64,000 nucleotides of DNA from Tannockella sp964369175 (GCA_964369175.1 CAYJEM010000001.1:1-64000); one strand, 5' to 3'. Shown: positions 32,287 through 41,980, counted from the stretch's first letter. Notes: generated by a model not told the origin, from the letters alone. Translations and numbers: made by a program.

Positions 32287-32315
32287 TTTTCAAATAGGTC
32301 GCTTTGTGGTAAAAT
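32287..32315 (+). promoter_or_regulatory. Candidate promoter of the nusB-recN group
   Basis: TTTTCA (32287-32292) and TAAAAT (32310-32315) are 17 bp apart, and TGG directly before the -10 gives an extended -10. The next gene, nusB, starts 30 bp downstream. Confidence 0.5.
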
Positions 32316-32344
32316 CATGATAGAAGTTTGGAAGGTAATAAAGT

Positions 32345-32764
32345 ATGGAAAAAATAAGAAGAAAATTAACAAGAGAAAAAATAGTTGTAACAATATATCA
32401 ATATCTATTAACAGAAATAACTGTTGAAGATGCAGAAGTTTTTTTACGTCATGATAAAGCGATTAATGACCCGAAATTCGAAAATGGGAAAGAGGATGAA
32501 ATTGCATACTGTAAGGATGCATTTAGCAGTATCGTTGAAAGTATTGAAGAATATTGCACTCTAGTTGGAGAAAACTTAAAATCAGGATGGACAATAAATC
32601 GATTATCAAAAATGGAACAAGCTATTTTAATCACTGGGTGCTATGAGTTAAAAGCAAAAAATGTTGAAAAAACAGTAGTGATTAACGAAGCAGTAGAACT
32701 TGCAAAAAAATTCTGTGATGATCAATCATACAAGTTTATTAATGGAGTTTTAAATAAATTATAG
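32345..32764 (+). CDS. nusB: Transcription antitermination factor NusB
   Basis: RNA-binding protein of rRNA antitermination and ribosome assembly complexes. The 139-residue all-helical protein has the conserved NRLSKMEQAILITGCYEL segment near residue 83, then VVINEAVELAKKFC near 110 and the C-terminal FINGVLNKL. A longer in-frame upstream extension is not used because GGAAGG precedes the ATG at 32345. The stop overlaps the GTG of xseA by one base. Confidence 0.95.
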   Translation: MEKIRRKLTREKIVVTIYQYLLTEITVEDAEVFLRHDKAINDPKFENGKEDEIAYCKDAFSSIVESIEEYCTLVGENLKSGWTINRLSKMEQAILITGCYELKAKNVEKTVVINEAVELAKKFCDDQSYKFINGVLNKL

Positions 32765-34080
32765 TGGAAAAAAAGTATATTACTGTAAGTGGGTTAAACA
32801 AGTATTTAAAAGTTAAGATTGATCGTGATATACAGTTACAAAATATATTAATTAAAGGTGAGATTTCAAATTTCAAACATCATACATCAGGACATTTATA
32901 TTTTACACTCAAGGATAATAATTCAAGAATTAATGCTGTAATGTTCTCTTCAAAAACCAAGAATTTGGATTTTGAGTTAAAAGAAGGTATGAATGTACTT
33001 GTTAGCGCTAGTTTGTCAGTTTATGAAGTAGCAGGAACATATCAATTGTATATAAATACAATGGAACAAGATGGAATTGGAAGTCTTTTTTTACAGTTTG
33101 AAAAACGTAAAATGAAACTTCAAAGCGAAGGTTTATTTGATTCTAATACAAAAAAAATAATACCGAAATACCCACAAAAGATTGCAGTATTATCAGCATA
33201 CCCAAGTGCTGCATTAATGGATATATTACGAACTATTAAAAATCGTTTCCCAGTCGTTAGAGTAATTGTTTTTGCTATACCAGTACAAGGTAAAGATGCT
33301 CACATAGAGATTGAAAAAACTCTAAAATATGTAGACTCACTTTCTTTTTCATCTATTATTTTATCGCGTGGTGGTGGTTCGATTGAGGATTTATGGAATT
33401 TTAATGAGGAAGCGCTAGCACGGGCAATTTATGATTGTAAAACACCAATAATTAGTGGTATTGGTCATGAAATAGATTTTACTATTTGTGATTTTGTGGC
33501 AGATGTACGTGCTGCTACACCAACCGCTGCTGCAACAATTGCTACGCCAGATATACAGGAGTTAAAAAGAAAAGTTGTAATATTACAACAGCAAGTTGAA
33601 AATAATTTTAATACAAAATATAAGCTTGCAAAAAATAGGCTTGCAAATATTCAATCTTTCTATTTATTTAATAACCCCGCCAAAATGTTTGAAAGCAAAA
33701 AAATGTATATTGATTCATTAGATAATCAGATGAAGCAACTAATGCATCGTAAATTACAGCTAAGCATACAAAAGCTGCTAAAGACAGAAAAACAGTTTAA
33801 TGATATAAAACAAAATTTTGTAATAAACTATAAAAATAAAGTAAATCAGTATCATATTCAATTAAATACAAATTTAAAAAATCTAGTACAATTAAAAACA
33901 CATCGTTTTTCAATGAATGTAGCCAAACTAGATGCGCTAAGTCCGTTACATGTTTTACAACGTGGTTATACAATCATAAAAAAAGATCAAAAAGCAATTA
34001 CCACTAGTAAAGCATTAAATTCAGGTGACAGAATATCAATAACATTCAAAGATGGAGATATACATGCAAAAATAGAGTAG
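32764..34080 (+). CDS. xseA: Exodeoxyribonuclease VII large subunit
   Basis: Catalytic subunit of the single-strand exonuclease ExoVII. The GTG start at 32764 overlaps the nusB stop (TAGTG). An N-terminal OB fold has SGHLYFTLKDNNSRI near 40. The catalytic domain contains VLSAYPSAALMDILRT, SRGGGSIEDLW near 200, GIGHEIDFTICDFVAD and RAATPTAAA. A long coiled-coil domain follows, and the C-terminal LQRGYTI segment lies near 400. Length is 438 residues, and xseB follows in ten bases. Confidence 0.96.
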   Translation: MEKKYITVSGLNKYLKVKIDRDIQLQNILIKGEISNFKHHTSGHLYFTLKDNNSRINAVMFSSKTKNLDFELKEGMNVLVSASLSVYEVAGTYQLYINTMEQDGIGSLFLQFEKRKMKLQSEGLFDSNTKKIIPKYPQKIAVLSAYPSAALMDILRTIKNRFPVVRVIVFAIPVQGKDAHIEIEKTLKYVDSLSFSSIILSRGGGSIEDLWNFNEEALARAIYDCKTPIISGIGHEIDFTICDFVADVRAATPTAAATIATPDIQELKRKVVILQQQVENNFNTKYKLAKNRLANIQSFYLFNNPAKMFESKKMYIDSLDNQMKQLMHRKLQLSIQKLLKTEKQFNDIKQNFVINYKNKVNQYHIQLNTNLKNLVQLKTHRFSMNVAKLDALSPLHVLQRGYTIIKKDQKAITTSKALNSGDRISITFKDGDIHAKIE

Positions 34081-34089
34081 GAGATAACT

Positions 34090-34305
34090 ATGGAACAATT
34101 AACATTTGAACAAGCAATTGCTCGTATTGAACAGATTGTAAAAGCTTTAGAAGATGAAAATACCCCAATTGACGAGAGTTTGGTATTATTTCAAGAAGGT
34201 ATTCAACTTACAAGTTACTGTAATACAAAATTAGAAAATATAGAAGATAAAGTGGCTCGTGTAGTCATTGGCGATAAAATCCAAGATATTCAACTGGAGG
34301 ACTAG
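34090..34305 (+). CDS. xseB: Exodeoxyribonuclease VII small subunit
   Basis: A 71-residue helical-hairpin subunit. LTFEQAIARIEQIVKALE, then the IDESLVLFQEGIQL motif and a C-terminal helix are diagnostic. Several copies bind the XseA coiled coil. It lies between xseA and ispA as in Bacillus; ispA begins two bases after its stop. Confidence 0.95.
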   Translation: MEQLTFEQAIARIEQIVKALEDENTPIDESLVLFQEGIQLTSYCNTKLENIEDKVARVVIGDKIQDIQLED

Positions 34306-34307
34306 AT

Positions 34308-35156
34308 ATGCATACAATAATTTTCGATGTAGAAAAACGTCTTTTAGAAATCATCGATACAATGCCAGCAAGTCGTGTTTGTGAAGCTATGAGATATTCA
34401 CTAATGGCAGGAGGTAAACGCATTCGTCCAGTACTTTTTTGTACTGTGTTAAAAGCCTATAATATTTCTTATCAAGATTATATTGATATTGCGTGTGCTA
34501 TTGAAATGGTGCATACGTATTCATTAATTCACGATGACTTACCAGGTATGGATAATGATGATATGCGACGTGGAAAACCAACCTGTCATCGTAAGTTTGA
34601 CGAAGCTACTGCAATTTTAGCGGGTGATGCACTTTTAAATGAAGCAGTAAATGTAATTATAAATAGTGATATTGAAAGTAACTTGAAACTTTCTTGTTTG
34701 TCTACTTTATTTACAGCAAGTGGAATTCAAGGAATGATTTTAGGACAACAATTAGATATGGAATATGAAAATATGAATGCTGATATTGACACGTTAAAAA
34801 CAATACATAGTCATAAAACTGGTGCTTTAATTAGTGCAAGCATGGAACTAGGAAGCATTATCGGTTGCAAAGAAGATATACCAGTATGGAGAACTATTGG
34901 TTTTGATATTGGATTAGCATTTCAAATACAAGATGATGTTTTAGATGTGACTTCAAGCAATGAAATATTAGGGAAACCTGTGGGTAGTGATATCCAAAAC
35001 AATAAATCGACATATGTTAGCTTATTATCAGTAGAAAAGGCAAGTAAACTTGCAAACACATACTTTACCAATGCTAATGAAAAAATACGTTCATTAAATT
35101 TACATAGTGATGAACTTCTTGATATTATAAAATCAATAGAGAAAAGAGTGAGTTAA
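34308..35156 (+). CDS. ispA: Farnesyl/geranyl diphosphate synthase
   Basis: Condenses isopentenyl and allylic diphosphates to make farnesyl diphosphate, the substrate of UppS. The first Asp-rich motif is DDLPGMDNDD near residue 81, with the spacing typical of bacterial FPP synthases. The second Asp-rich motif is DDVLD near 207. GGKRIRP and the LIHDD segment are present. The 282-residue length is normal. The stop abuts the dxs start. Confidence 0.94.
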   Translation: MHTIIFDVEKRLLEIIDTMPASRVCEAMRYSLMAGGKRIRPVLFCTVLKAYNISYQDYIDIACAIEMVHTYSLIHDDLPGMDNDDMRRGKPTCHRKFDEATAILAGDALLNEAVNVIINSDIESNLKLSCLSTLFTASGIQGMILGQQLDMEYENMNADIDTLKTIHSHKTGALISASMELGSIIGCKEDIPVWRTIGFDIGLAFQIQDDVLDVTSSNEILGKPVGSDIQNNKSTYVSLLSVEKASKLANTYFTNANEKIRSLNLHSDELLDIIKSIEKRVS

Positions 35157-37031
35157 ATGTTACTTGAAGAAATTCAAAGTCCTGATTTTTTAAAACAACT
35201 AAATGAAAAGCAATTAGACGAATTAGCTACTCAAATTCGTCAATTTGTTATTGAATCAGTTTCTAAGACTGGTGGTCATCTTTCAAGCAATCTTGGTATT
35301 GTTGAATTAACCATGGCAATTCATTATGTGTTTGACTCTCCAAAGGATAAAATCTTATTTGATGTAGGACATCAATCCTATATCCATAAAATTCTTACTG
35401 GTAGAGCATCACAGTTTTCATCACTACGCAAAACTGATGGCTTATCAGGGTTTCAAAAACGATGTGAGTCAATCCATGATGTATGGGAAGCCGGTCACTC
35501 ATCAACTGCACTTAGTGCAGCACTAGCCATGGCAGTTGCCCGTGATTTAGACAAAGAAGACTATGATGTTATTCCGGTGATTGGTGATGGAGCAATCCTG
35601 GGTGGAGAATCTCTAGAGGCGTTGAATCATTTGTCTGCACAACAAAACAAGGTTATAGTTGTTTTGAATGATAATCAAATGTCGATTGGGAAAGTTATTG
35701 GTGATGCATCTGGATTTGTTTCAAATATTCGTACATCAAACACTTATAACCACTTAAAGAATGATTATCGTGAACTCCTTTCAAAAGGAAATATAGGTAA
35801 AGCAATCTTTAAAATGACTTCCTCTGCAAAAAATGCTATTAAAAGTAGTTTATCAATTTCATCAGTATTTGATGACTTTGGGATACGTCATTTAGGACCG
35901 GTTGATGGTCATAATATTAAAGAACTAATAGCTGCGTTGCAAATAGCAAAAGAGAGTAGCGAAAGTGTACTTATACATGTAATAACAAAAAAAGGAAAAG
36001 GTTATTTACTAGCAGAAAGAGATATTACTGGTAAGTGGCATGGCACTGGTCCGTTTGATATCGATACTGGAATTTCAACTCAAGGAAATGACACTACAAA
36101 AATTTCTTGGTCAAAGGTAGTATCTTTTGAAATCAGTAAACTTATGCAAAAAGACAATGATATTGTAGCCATAACACCAGCAATGGTTAGTGGTTCAGCT
36201 ATGGAAAGACTTTTCGAACAATTTCCAAATCGCTGTTTTGACGTTGGAATCGCTGAGCAACATGCATTGACATTTACCGCAGGACTTTCAATTAGTAATA
36301 AAAAACCATTCATATCAGTATATTCTTCTTTTATTCAACGTGCATACGATCAAATTAATCATGATATTGCTCGTATGAATCTACCATGTTTTATATGCAT
36401 TGACCGTGCAGGAATTGTCGGAGCTGATGGACCAACACATCATGGTGTATTTGATATTTCAATATTTACACCAATACCAAATATTGTATACTTTGCACCA
36501 TCTAATGCACTTGAAGCCAAATCATTTATTAATTATGCTTTTAGTCACTTTGATAAACCATATCTAATGCGTATACCGCGTGGAAATGTCAACGATAGCA
36601 ACAATAACGCTTTGATGGATATGAAAATTGGAACCTGGACACAACAACAGTATGGTAAGGATATAGTGATTATAACGTATGGAGATAATGTTGAAATTAT
36701 TCAAAAAATGGTTATCGAAAATAATATTATGGCAACAGTAGTCAATGCTCGTTTTATCAAGCCAATGGATGAAAAAATGCTGCTAGAAATTTCAAGTTGG
36801 AATATTCCTATTATTATCTATGAAACAGATTTACAAATTGGTGGATTATTTCAAAATATAAGTAGTTATTTTCATAAAAATAATATTATAGTAAAGCTAC
36901 ATTCGATCGCTATTGAAGATCGCTATTCAATGCAAGGTAGTATTGATGACATTTATAAAGATGAAGCTATCGATGTTGAAACTGTAAAAAACAGATGTAA
37001 GGAGATATTACAAGATGAAGGAAAGAATTGA
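35157..37031 (+). CDS. dxs: 1-deoxy-D-xylulose-5-phosphate synthase
   Basis: Thiamine-diphosphate enzyme that joins pyruvate and glyceraldehyde 3-phosphate, the first MEP-pathway step. The N-terminal DVGHQSYIHKILTGR motif near residue 60, the GDGAILGGESLEALN cofactor motif near 140, the GPVDGHN segment near 250, the central FDVGIAEQHA catalytic Glu near 360 and DRAGIVGADGPTHHG near 415 are seen. Length 624. The ATG follows the ispA stop directly, and the 3' end overlaps tlyA by 17 bases. Confidence 0.96.
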   Translation: MLLEEIQSPDFLKQLNEKQLDELATQIRQFVIESVSKTGGHLSSNLGIVELTMAIHYVFDSPKDKILFDVGHQSYIHKILTGRASQFSSLRKTDGLSGFQKRCESIHDVWEAGHSSTALSAALAMAVARDLDKEDYDVIPVIGDGAILGGESLEALNHLSAQQNKVIVVLNDNQMSIGKVIGDASGFVSNIRTSNTYNHLKNDYRELLSKGNIGKAIFKMTSSAKNAIKSSLSISSVFDDFGIRHLGPVDGHNIKELIAALQIAKESSESVLIHVITKKGKGYLLAERDITGKWHGTGPFDIDTGISTQGNDTTKISWSKVVSFEISKLMQKDNDIVAITPAMVSGSAMERLFEQFPNRCFDVGIAEQHALTFTAGLSISNKKPFISVYSSFIQRAYDQINHDIARMNLPCFICIDRAGIVGADGPTHHGVFDISIFTPIPNIVYFAPSNALEAKSFINYAFSHFDKPYLMRIPRGNVNDSNNNALMDMKIGTWTQQQYGKDIVIITYGDNVEIIQKMVIENNIMATVVNARFIKPMDEKMLLEISSWNIPIIIYETDLQIGGLFQNISSYFHKNNIIVKLHSIAIEDRYSMQGSIDDIYKDEAIDVETVKNRCKEILQDEGKN

Positions 37032-37812
37032 TGTTTTACTCGTTGAAAAAGGATTTTTTGATTCTCGAGAAAAAGCGAAACGTGCAATTATGGCAGGTAT
37101 CGTTAGAGATGATTATGATATTATTGATAAACCAGGAACAAAAATAAATATTGATTCTAACCTTTATGTAAAAGGTGATGTTATGCCTTATGTGTCTCGT
37201 GGTGGGTTAAAGCTTGAAAAAGCAATTAAGTTATTTAACATTGATTTTTCTGATAAAATTGTTGTTGATATCGGTTCATCTACTGGTGGATTTACAGATT
37301 GCTCATTGCAACATGGTGCAAAACTTGTATATGCAATTGATGTTGGTACAAACCAATTAGCATGGAAATTAAGAAATAATGATCAAGTGATTGTTAAAGA
37401 ACAAACTAATTTTAGGAATGTCACAGTAGATTTTTTTGAAAATGGAAAACCTATGATTGCTACTATCGATGTTTCTTTCATTTCATTAAAGCATATATTT
37501 CCACCATTAAAAGAAATTTTGGATGATGGACAAGAGGTTGTTGCATTAATCAAGCCACAGTTTGAAGCTGGACGTGATGATGTTGGAAAAAAAGGGATTA
37601 TTAAAGATAAGTCAATTCATGTAAATACGATTAATAATGTTATAAATTATGCTAAAGAGTGCAACTTAGAAATAGTAGATTTATCATTTTCACCAATTAC
37701 TGGAGGTCATGGTAATATTGAATTTATAGCTTATTTCAAAAAAAATGTAACAGCATCTATTTTTAATGTTATAGATGTTGTTGAACATGCTCATAATAAT
37801 TTAAAAAAATAG
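37015..37812 (+). CDS. tlyA: TlyA-family rRNA methyltransferase (YqxC)
   Basis: A 265-residue protein with an N-terminal S4 domain (RIDVLLVEKGFFDSREKAK) and an FtsJ-like SAM-dependent methyltransferase domain. The latter contains VVDIGSSTGGFTDC near 80 and a later KPQFEAGR motif. TlyA enzymes 2'-O-methylate rRNA cytidines. AAGGAG lies within the end of dxs. In B. subtilis yqxC is followed by ahrC and recN; here recN follows directly with no arginine repressor gene. Confidence 0.9.
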   Translation: MKERIDVLLVEKGFFDSREKAKRAIMAGIVRDDYDIIDKPGTKINIDSNLYVKGDVMPYVSRGGLKLEKAIKLFNIDFSDKIVVDIGSSTGGFTDCSLQHGAKLVYAIDVGTNQLAWKLRNNDQVIVKEQTNFRNVTVDFFENGKPMIATIDVSFISLKHIFPPLKEILDDGQEVVALIKPQFEAGRDDVGKKGIIKDKSIHVNTINNVINYAKECNLEIVDLSFSPITGGHGNIEFIAYFKKNVTASIFNVIDVVEHAHNNLKK

Positions 37813-37822
37813 GAGGTTTGTT

Positions 37823-39487
37823 ATGATCGAAAGTATTACAATTGATAATTTTGCGATTATTAATCACTTATCTATTGATTTTAATGAAAATATGACTGTG
37901 TTGACTGGGGAAACCGGTGCTGGAAAATCAATAATCATAGATGCTATAGGTCAGCTTATTGGACATCGTACACAAACTACTTTTTTAGGTAAATACAAAG
38001 ATAAAGCATTTATTGAAGGTGTATTTGATATTACTAATAATCATGTAGTCAAGGAGCTACTAGTAAATAATGATTTTGAAGTTGATGATGATAAACTTGT
38101 TATATCAAAGTCATTTGTTGAGTCAGGAAAATCTATTATTAAGTTAAATTATAGAAGTATAACACTTTCACTGCTAAAGCAAATTGGTGGGCATTTAGTT
38201 GATATTCATGGGCAATTTGAAACCCATGCATTGTTTAATCCAGAAAACCACATAGTTTTATTTGATCATTTTATAGGTGAAGCTATTAGTAAATACAAAG
38301 AAGATTATCTTATACAATATAATGATTATCTTCATTTAAAGAAACAACATAAACAAATGATTGAAGAAGAATACAATGATGAGCAATTGTCATTTTATAT
38401 CGCAAAATTAGAAGAAATTGATCAAATTGATTTTGAAAATATTGATGAAGATGAACTAGAAATAGAAAAAAAACAATTATCAAATTATGAATTAATTCAC
38501 GAAAAAATCAATGCGTATAAGCAATATATCGATAACTCTAATAATGGCGCATTTACAAACATTAATCTTGCTTTAAAACAATTATCATATCTTCAAGAAA
38601 TCGATGAGTATGGTCAACTATATGACAAAATATATGATTTATACTATCAAATGATGGATGTTCATGAAGAAGTATGTACAAACTATAATAACTTATATTT
38701 TGATGAATATCGTCTGCAGGAAATTCAAAATACTATAACTACATTACAGCGTCTAAAACGTAGATATGGATCAAGTATTGAATCTATTATCGAAAGTAGA
38801 GAACAGCTTACTTCTAAGATTGAAGCATACGAAAATCGTGAAGAGATTTTGGAGAAACTACAAAATTCAATTATTGAAAAAGAAATTGAAATACAAAAAG
38901 TAGCTAACCAAATCACAAAGATTCGTAAAGAGTATGCAAAAACTTTCGAAAAAGAAATTGAATCGATTTTAACTGATATGTATCTTGGAAATGTAAAGTT
39001 CATTGTTGATATTGAAACCACATCGTTTAAAAGCACAGGTCAAGATTATGTTCAATTTTTGATTAATACAAATATCGGTCATGATGTAAAACCGCTACAT
39101 AAGGTATCATCAGGCGGAGAACTTTCACGTATTATGTTAGCAATTAAAATTATTTCGATAGCTCATATGCCTCAAAGAACAATTATTTTCGATGAAGCTG
39201 ATACCGGAGTAAGTGGTAAAGTTGCTGAGAGCATAGGTAAAAAAATGAGAGTGTTAGGACGTACTAATCAAGTCTTATGTATAACTCATCTTGCTCAAGT
39301 AGCTAGCTTTGGAGATCATCATTTGCACATATATAAAGAGATTAATAATGGCATTATGGATGTTATTGTTTCAAAATTAGATGAATCTAGTAGTGTTAGC
39401 GAACTTGCAAAAATGATTTCTGGTGCAAATGTTACTGATGAATCCACAAAACATGCATACTTATTAAAAAAACAAAATAGTGTATAA
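37823..39487 (+). CDS. recN: DNA repair protein RecN
   Basis: SMC-like ATPase acting in double-strand-break repair and, in Bacillus, in transformation. Walker A GETGAGKSIIID near residue 32, two long coiled-coil arms (about 150-380), the ABC signature SSGGELSRIMLA near 428 and Walker B TIIFDEADTGVSG near 453 are present. Length is 554. AGGAGG precedes the ATG. The stop codon lies inside the -35 region of the predicted spoIVB promoter. Confidence 0.96.
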   Translation: MIESITIDNFAIINHLSIDFNENMTVLTGETGAGKSIIIDAIGQLIGHRTQTTFLGKYKDKAFIEGVFDITNNHVVKELLVNNDFEVDDDKLVISKSFVESGKSIIKLNYRSITLSLLKQIGGHLVDIHGQFETHALFNPENHIVLFDHFIGEAISKYKEDYLIQYNDYLHLKKQHKQMIEEEYNDEQLSFYIAKLEEIDQIDFENIDEDELEIEKKQLSNYELIHEKINAYKQYIDNSNNGAFTNINLALKQLSYLQEIDEYGQLYDKIYDLYYQMMDVHEEVCTNYNNLYFDEYRLQEIQNTITTLQRLKRRYGSSIESIIESREQLTSKIEAYENREEILEKLQNSIIEKEIEIQKVANQITKIRKEYAKTFEKEIESILTDMYLGNVKFIVDIETTSFKSTGQDYVQFLINTNIGHDVKPLHKVSSGGELSRIMLAIKIISIAHMPQRTIIFDEADTGVSGKVAESIGKKMRVLGRTNQVLCITHLAQVASFGDHHLHIYKEINNGIMDVIVSKLDESSSVSELAKMISGANVTDESTKHAYLLKKQNSV

Positions 39488-39510
39488 AATACAACATAGA
39501 TACCAAACTA
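39481..39510 (+). promoter_or_regulatory. Sigma-G-like promoter before spoIVB
   Basis: TGTATA (39481-39486) and CAAACTA (39504-39510) are separated by 17 bp. This resembles the forespore sigma-G pattern TGAATA-N17/18-CATACTA, and B. subtilis spoIVB is transcribed in the forespore. The -35 box overlaps the recN stop. Comparison is from memory of the consensus. Confidence 0.5.
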
Positions 39511-39513
39511 ATG

Positions 39514-39530
39514 TGTAACAAAATGTTACA
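39514..39530 (+). promoter_or_regulatory. Inverted repeat in the spoIVB leader
   Basis: TGTAACA and TGTTACA flank AAA. It starts close to the transcription start predicted from the sigma-G-like promoter and ends before GGGAGGT. It may be an operator or a 5' mRNA hairpin. Confidence 0.4.
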
Positions 39531-39544
39531 TAAGGGAGGTGTCT

Positions 39545-40549
39545 ATGTTTTTTAAAAAGACAATCGTATCCTTTATACTCTTTATCTCATTATCATGTAA
39601 TATATCCATTGTATCGGCTGCAACACTAATTCCAGGAGGACAATCAATAGGAATTGTTTTAGATTATCAAGGAGTAATAATTACTGGTGGATATCATATC
39701 CAAATTAATCAACAATCGTATAATCCTTTAGATAATGGTTTACAAATTGGTGATAAAATCACGAAAGTAAATGATCAATCAATTGTATCATTAGATGATT
39801 TATCTATTGCAATAGAAGACAACATTGCTAATAGTAAAAGTATTAACCTTGTTGTTGAAAGAAATAGTCAGCAAGTCCAACATGTTTTATTATTAGAACA
39901 CGATGGTCAAAATTTCAATAGTGGATTATATGTAAAAGACAGCATTAGTGGTATAGGAACCATTACCTACTACAACCCTAGTACAGGATCATATGGTGCA
40001 TTAGGCCATGCATTATTTGATGATAATAGTACAACTAAAAATATTGAAACAGGGAATATTTTTGGTAGTGACGTACTAGATGTAGAAAAAGGAATGCCAG
40101 GAAGTGCAGGACAAAAAATTGCAAACATTAATGATGTTAATTTGGGCATAATTGATGACCATGGTCAATATGGTATTTATGGAAACTATGATGCTACAAA
40201 TGTACCAAGTACCGCGCCACTAGAGAGCGCGACTATTGAAGAAGTACAATTGGGCGAAGCATATTTTTATACAGTGATTGATGGAAATAATGTAGAGAAA
40301 TACACTATTGAAATTACCGACTTGGAAAAACAAGAAAAAATGGATGTAAAAGGAATTACATTTACTGTAGTCGATCAAGAATTATTAGCACAAACAAATG
40401 GAATTATACAGGGAATGTCTGGTTCGCCTATAATTCAAAACAATAAAATTGTAGGTGCAATAACACATGTTTCAAGCAATGATCCTAGTATTGGATATGG
40501 ATTATTTATTGAATGGATGATAGAAAATGATAATTTGATAAAATCGTAA
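39545..40549 (+). CDS. spoIVB: SpoIVB serine peptidase (sporulation signalling)
   Basis: Forespore-secreted S55-family protease that triggers pro-sigma-K processing in B. subtilis. The ATG at 39545 follows GGGAGGT. The 334-residue protein has an N-terminal signal/anchor (about 4-26), a PDZ domain (about 55-115, LQIGDKITKVND) and the S55 peptidase domain. The catalytic residues are visible as His155 in GALGHALF, Asp277 in FTVVDQEL and Ser292 in QGMSGSP. Asp and Ser are 15 apart, the same as B. subtilis D363/S378, so it looks active. Confidence 0.95.
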   Translation: MFFKKTIVSFILFISLSCNISIVSAATLIPGGQSIGIVLDYQGVIITGGYHIQINQQSYNPLDNGLQIGDKITKVNDQSIVSLDDLSIAIEDNIANSKSINLVVERNSQQVQHVLLLEHDGQNFNSGLYVKDSISGIGTITYYNPSTGSYGALGHALFDDNSTTKNIETGNIFGSDVLDVEKGMPGSAGQKIANINDVNLGIIDDHGQYGIYGNYDATNVPSTAPLESATIEEVQLGEAYFYTVIDGNNVEKYTIEITDLEKQEKMDVKGITFTVVDQELLAQTNGIIQGMSGSPIIQNNKIVGAITHVSSNDPSIGYGLFIEWMIENDNLIKS

Positions 40550-40562
40550 AGTACTAGAATAC

Positions 40563-40586
40563 AAAGGGCAAGGAAACTTGCCTTTT
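40563..40586 (+). terminator. Intrinsic terminator after spoIVB
   Basis: The core stem GGCAAG/CTTGCC (40567-40572 with 40577-40582) has a GAAA loop, extended by A-T and G-U pairs to 40563 and 40586. Confidence 0.8.
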
Positions 40587-40613
40587 GTTATACTTATATT
40601 TGTATGTATATTC

Positions 40614-40625
40614 CTATCATGATAG
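40614..40625 (+). promoter_or_regulatory. 12-bp palindrome upstream of the antiporter gene
   Basis: CTATCATGATAG is a perfect palindrome about 27 bp before the antiporter start and just before TATAAA. It may be an operator; the evidence is only position and symmetry. Confidence 0.3.
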
Positions 40626-40651
40626 TATAAATATATGAGGGGGACACAACT

Positions 40652-41923
40652 ATGGAGTACAATATCTTATTTATTTTTGTTATGTTGTTATGGATAATAG
40701 TTGTTGTAGGATTTTTAAATAAGAAGTTTCTTAAGTTTCCAAATGAAATCGTTTTACTTTGTAGTTCAATTTTTTTAGGTAGTGTATTTCTTATTATTGA
40801 AAAAGTATTTGAAGTATCTATATTTAGTGATTTCTTACCACTAACATTAATTGATGATTTTTTGGTACATGGTTTTTTATGTTTTATGTTATTTGCAGGA
40901 GCATGCGATTTATACTTGAAAAGGTTACTTCCCAATTTTAAGATAATATTACTTCTAGCAATTATTGGTACATTAATCAATGCCGTTGTTTTTGGTCTAT
41001 TAACATATTTTGTTTTAACGTTATTACAAGTCACTACATTTAGTTTAATGGAATGTTTTTTATTTGGATGTATTATTGCTCCAACTGATCCTATTGCAGC
41101 AATGAGTATTCTTAAAAAAGTTGGTTTATCTAAGGAACTTGCAATAATAATAGAAGGTGAATCATTATTTAATGATGGTGTTGGCTTAGCTTTATTTGTT
41201 GTTGTATCAACATCTTTGCAAACAGGCAATACAAGCATTAATCCCACTGTATTTCTCACTACATTATCGCTAGAGTTATTTGGAGCGATTATTATTGCTG
41301 TAGTTATTAGCTATGTGTCATTATACCTATTTAAACGTACTCAGGATTGCTTTATGCAAGTATTTATCAGTCTACTAGCTGTATCAACATCTTATTTGCT
41401 ATCTCAAGTACTAGGTTATTCAGGAGCAATTGCAGCAGTTGTTTGTGGGATTATATATGCTACCCAGATTGAAAAATATCAAAAAAAGTTAGAGACTATC
41501 CAAGGGCAATCATTAACGATATATCATGACTTTTGGGGTGTTATTCAAGATTTATTGAATAGCATGTTGTATATTCTACTCGGAATAACATTTATTCATG
41601 TTTATCGATACACATTTGTCAATGAAAAAATAATATTAACAGTATTAGCTACAAGTATTGTCGCTAGATATGTTGCTGTTTTTATATCAACATTTTTATC
41701 AAAAAAAGTACCTGGGAATATGTCATTATTTAAATTTACAAATCTAATTACTTATGCGGGGCTAAAAGGTGCACTAAGTTTAGCACTTGCAATAACTTCA
41801 GTTAATGTTGTAGATGAAGTTGCATTTCATAGTATACTGATTGCGACTTTTAGTATTGTAATATTCAGTACGATTATCCAAGGTTTATCTGTTGGCAAAT
41901 TTTATAAAAGGTTCTATAAATGA
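40652..41923 (+). CDS. Na+/H+ antiporter, CPA1 (NhaP/NHE) family
   Basis: A 423-residue protein of about 12 membrane helices. The APTDPIA motif near residue 148 and the EGESLFNDGVG motif near 170 are the ion-binding signatures of the CPA1 group. It would exchange Na+ or K+ for protons. GAGGGGG precedes the ATG. It lies between spoIVB and the methionine genes, within the spoIVB-spo0A interval that is closed in Bacillus. No regulatory domain is present after the membrane part. Confidence 0.92.
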   Translation: MEYNILFIFVMLLWIIVVVGFLNKKFLKFPNEIVLLCSSIFLGSVFLIIEKVFEVSIFSDFLPLTLIDDFLVHGFLCFMLFAGACDLYLKRLLPNFKIILLLAIIGTLINAVVFGLLTYFVLTLLQVTTFSLMECFLFGCIIAPTDPIAAMSILKKVGLSKELAIIIEGESLFNDGVGLALFVVVSTSLQTGNTSINPTVFLTTLSLELFGAIIIAVVISYVSLYLFKRTQDCFMQVFISLLAVSTSYLLSQVLGYSGAIAAVVCGIIYATQIEKYQKKLETIQGQSLTIYHDFWGVIQDLLNSMLYILLGITFIHVYRYTFVNEKIILTVLATSIVARYVAVFISTFLSKKVPGNMSLFKFTNLITYAGLKGALSLALAITSVNVVDEVAFHSILIATFSIVIFSTIIQGLSVGKFYKRFYK

Positions 41924-41980
41924 TTGTAAAATATTTAAAACAACGATATACTTTAAGATATATATTAGGGAGGTAATAAT

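Noticed and set aside
32227..32427. 66-residue plus-strand ORF overlapping nusB
   Set aside because: It overlaps the terminator, promoter and start of nusB in another frame, with Lys/Asn-rich sequence and no family.
41924..41980. SAM riboswitch or T-box before metY
   Set aside because: The gap to the antiporter gene is only 57 bp and shows no conserved stem or T-box sequence.
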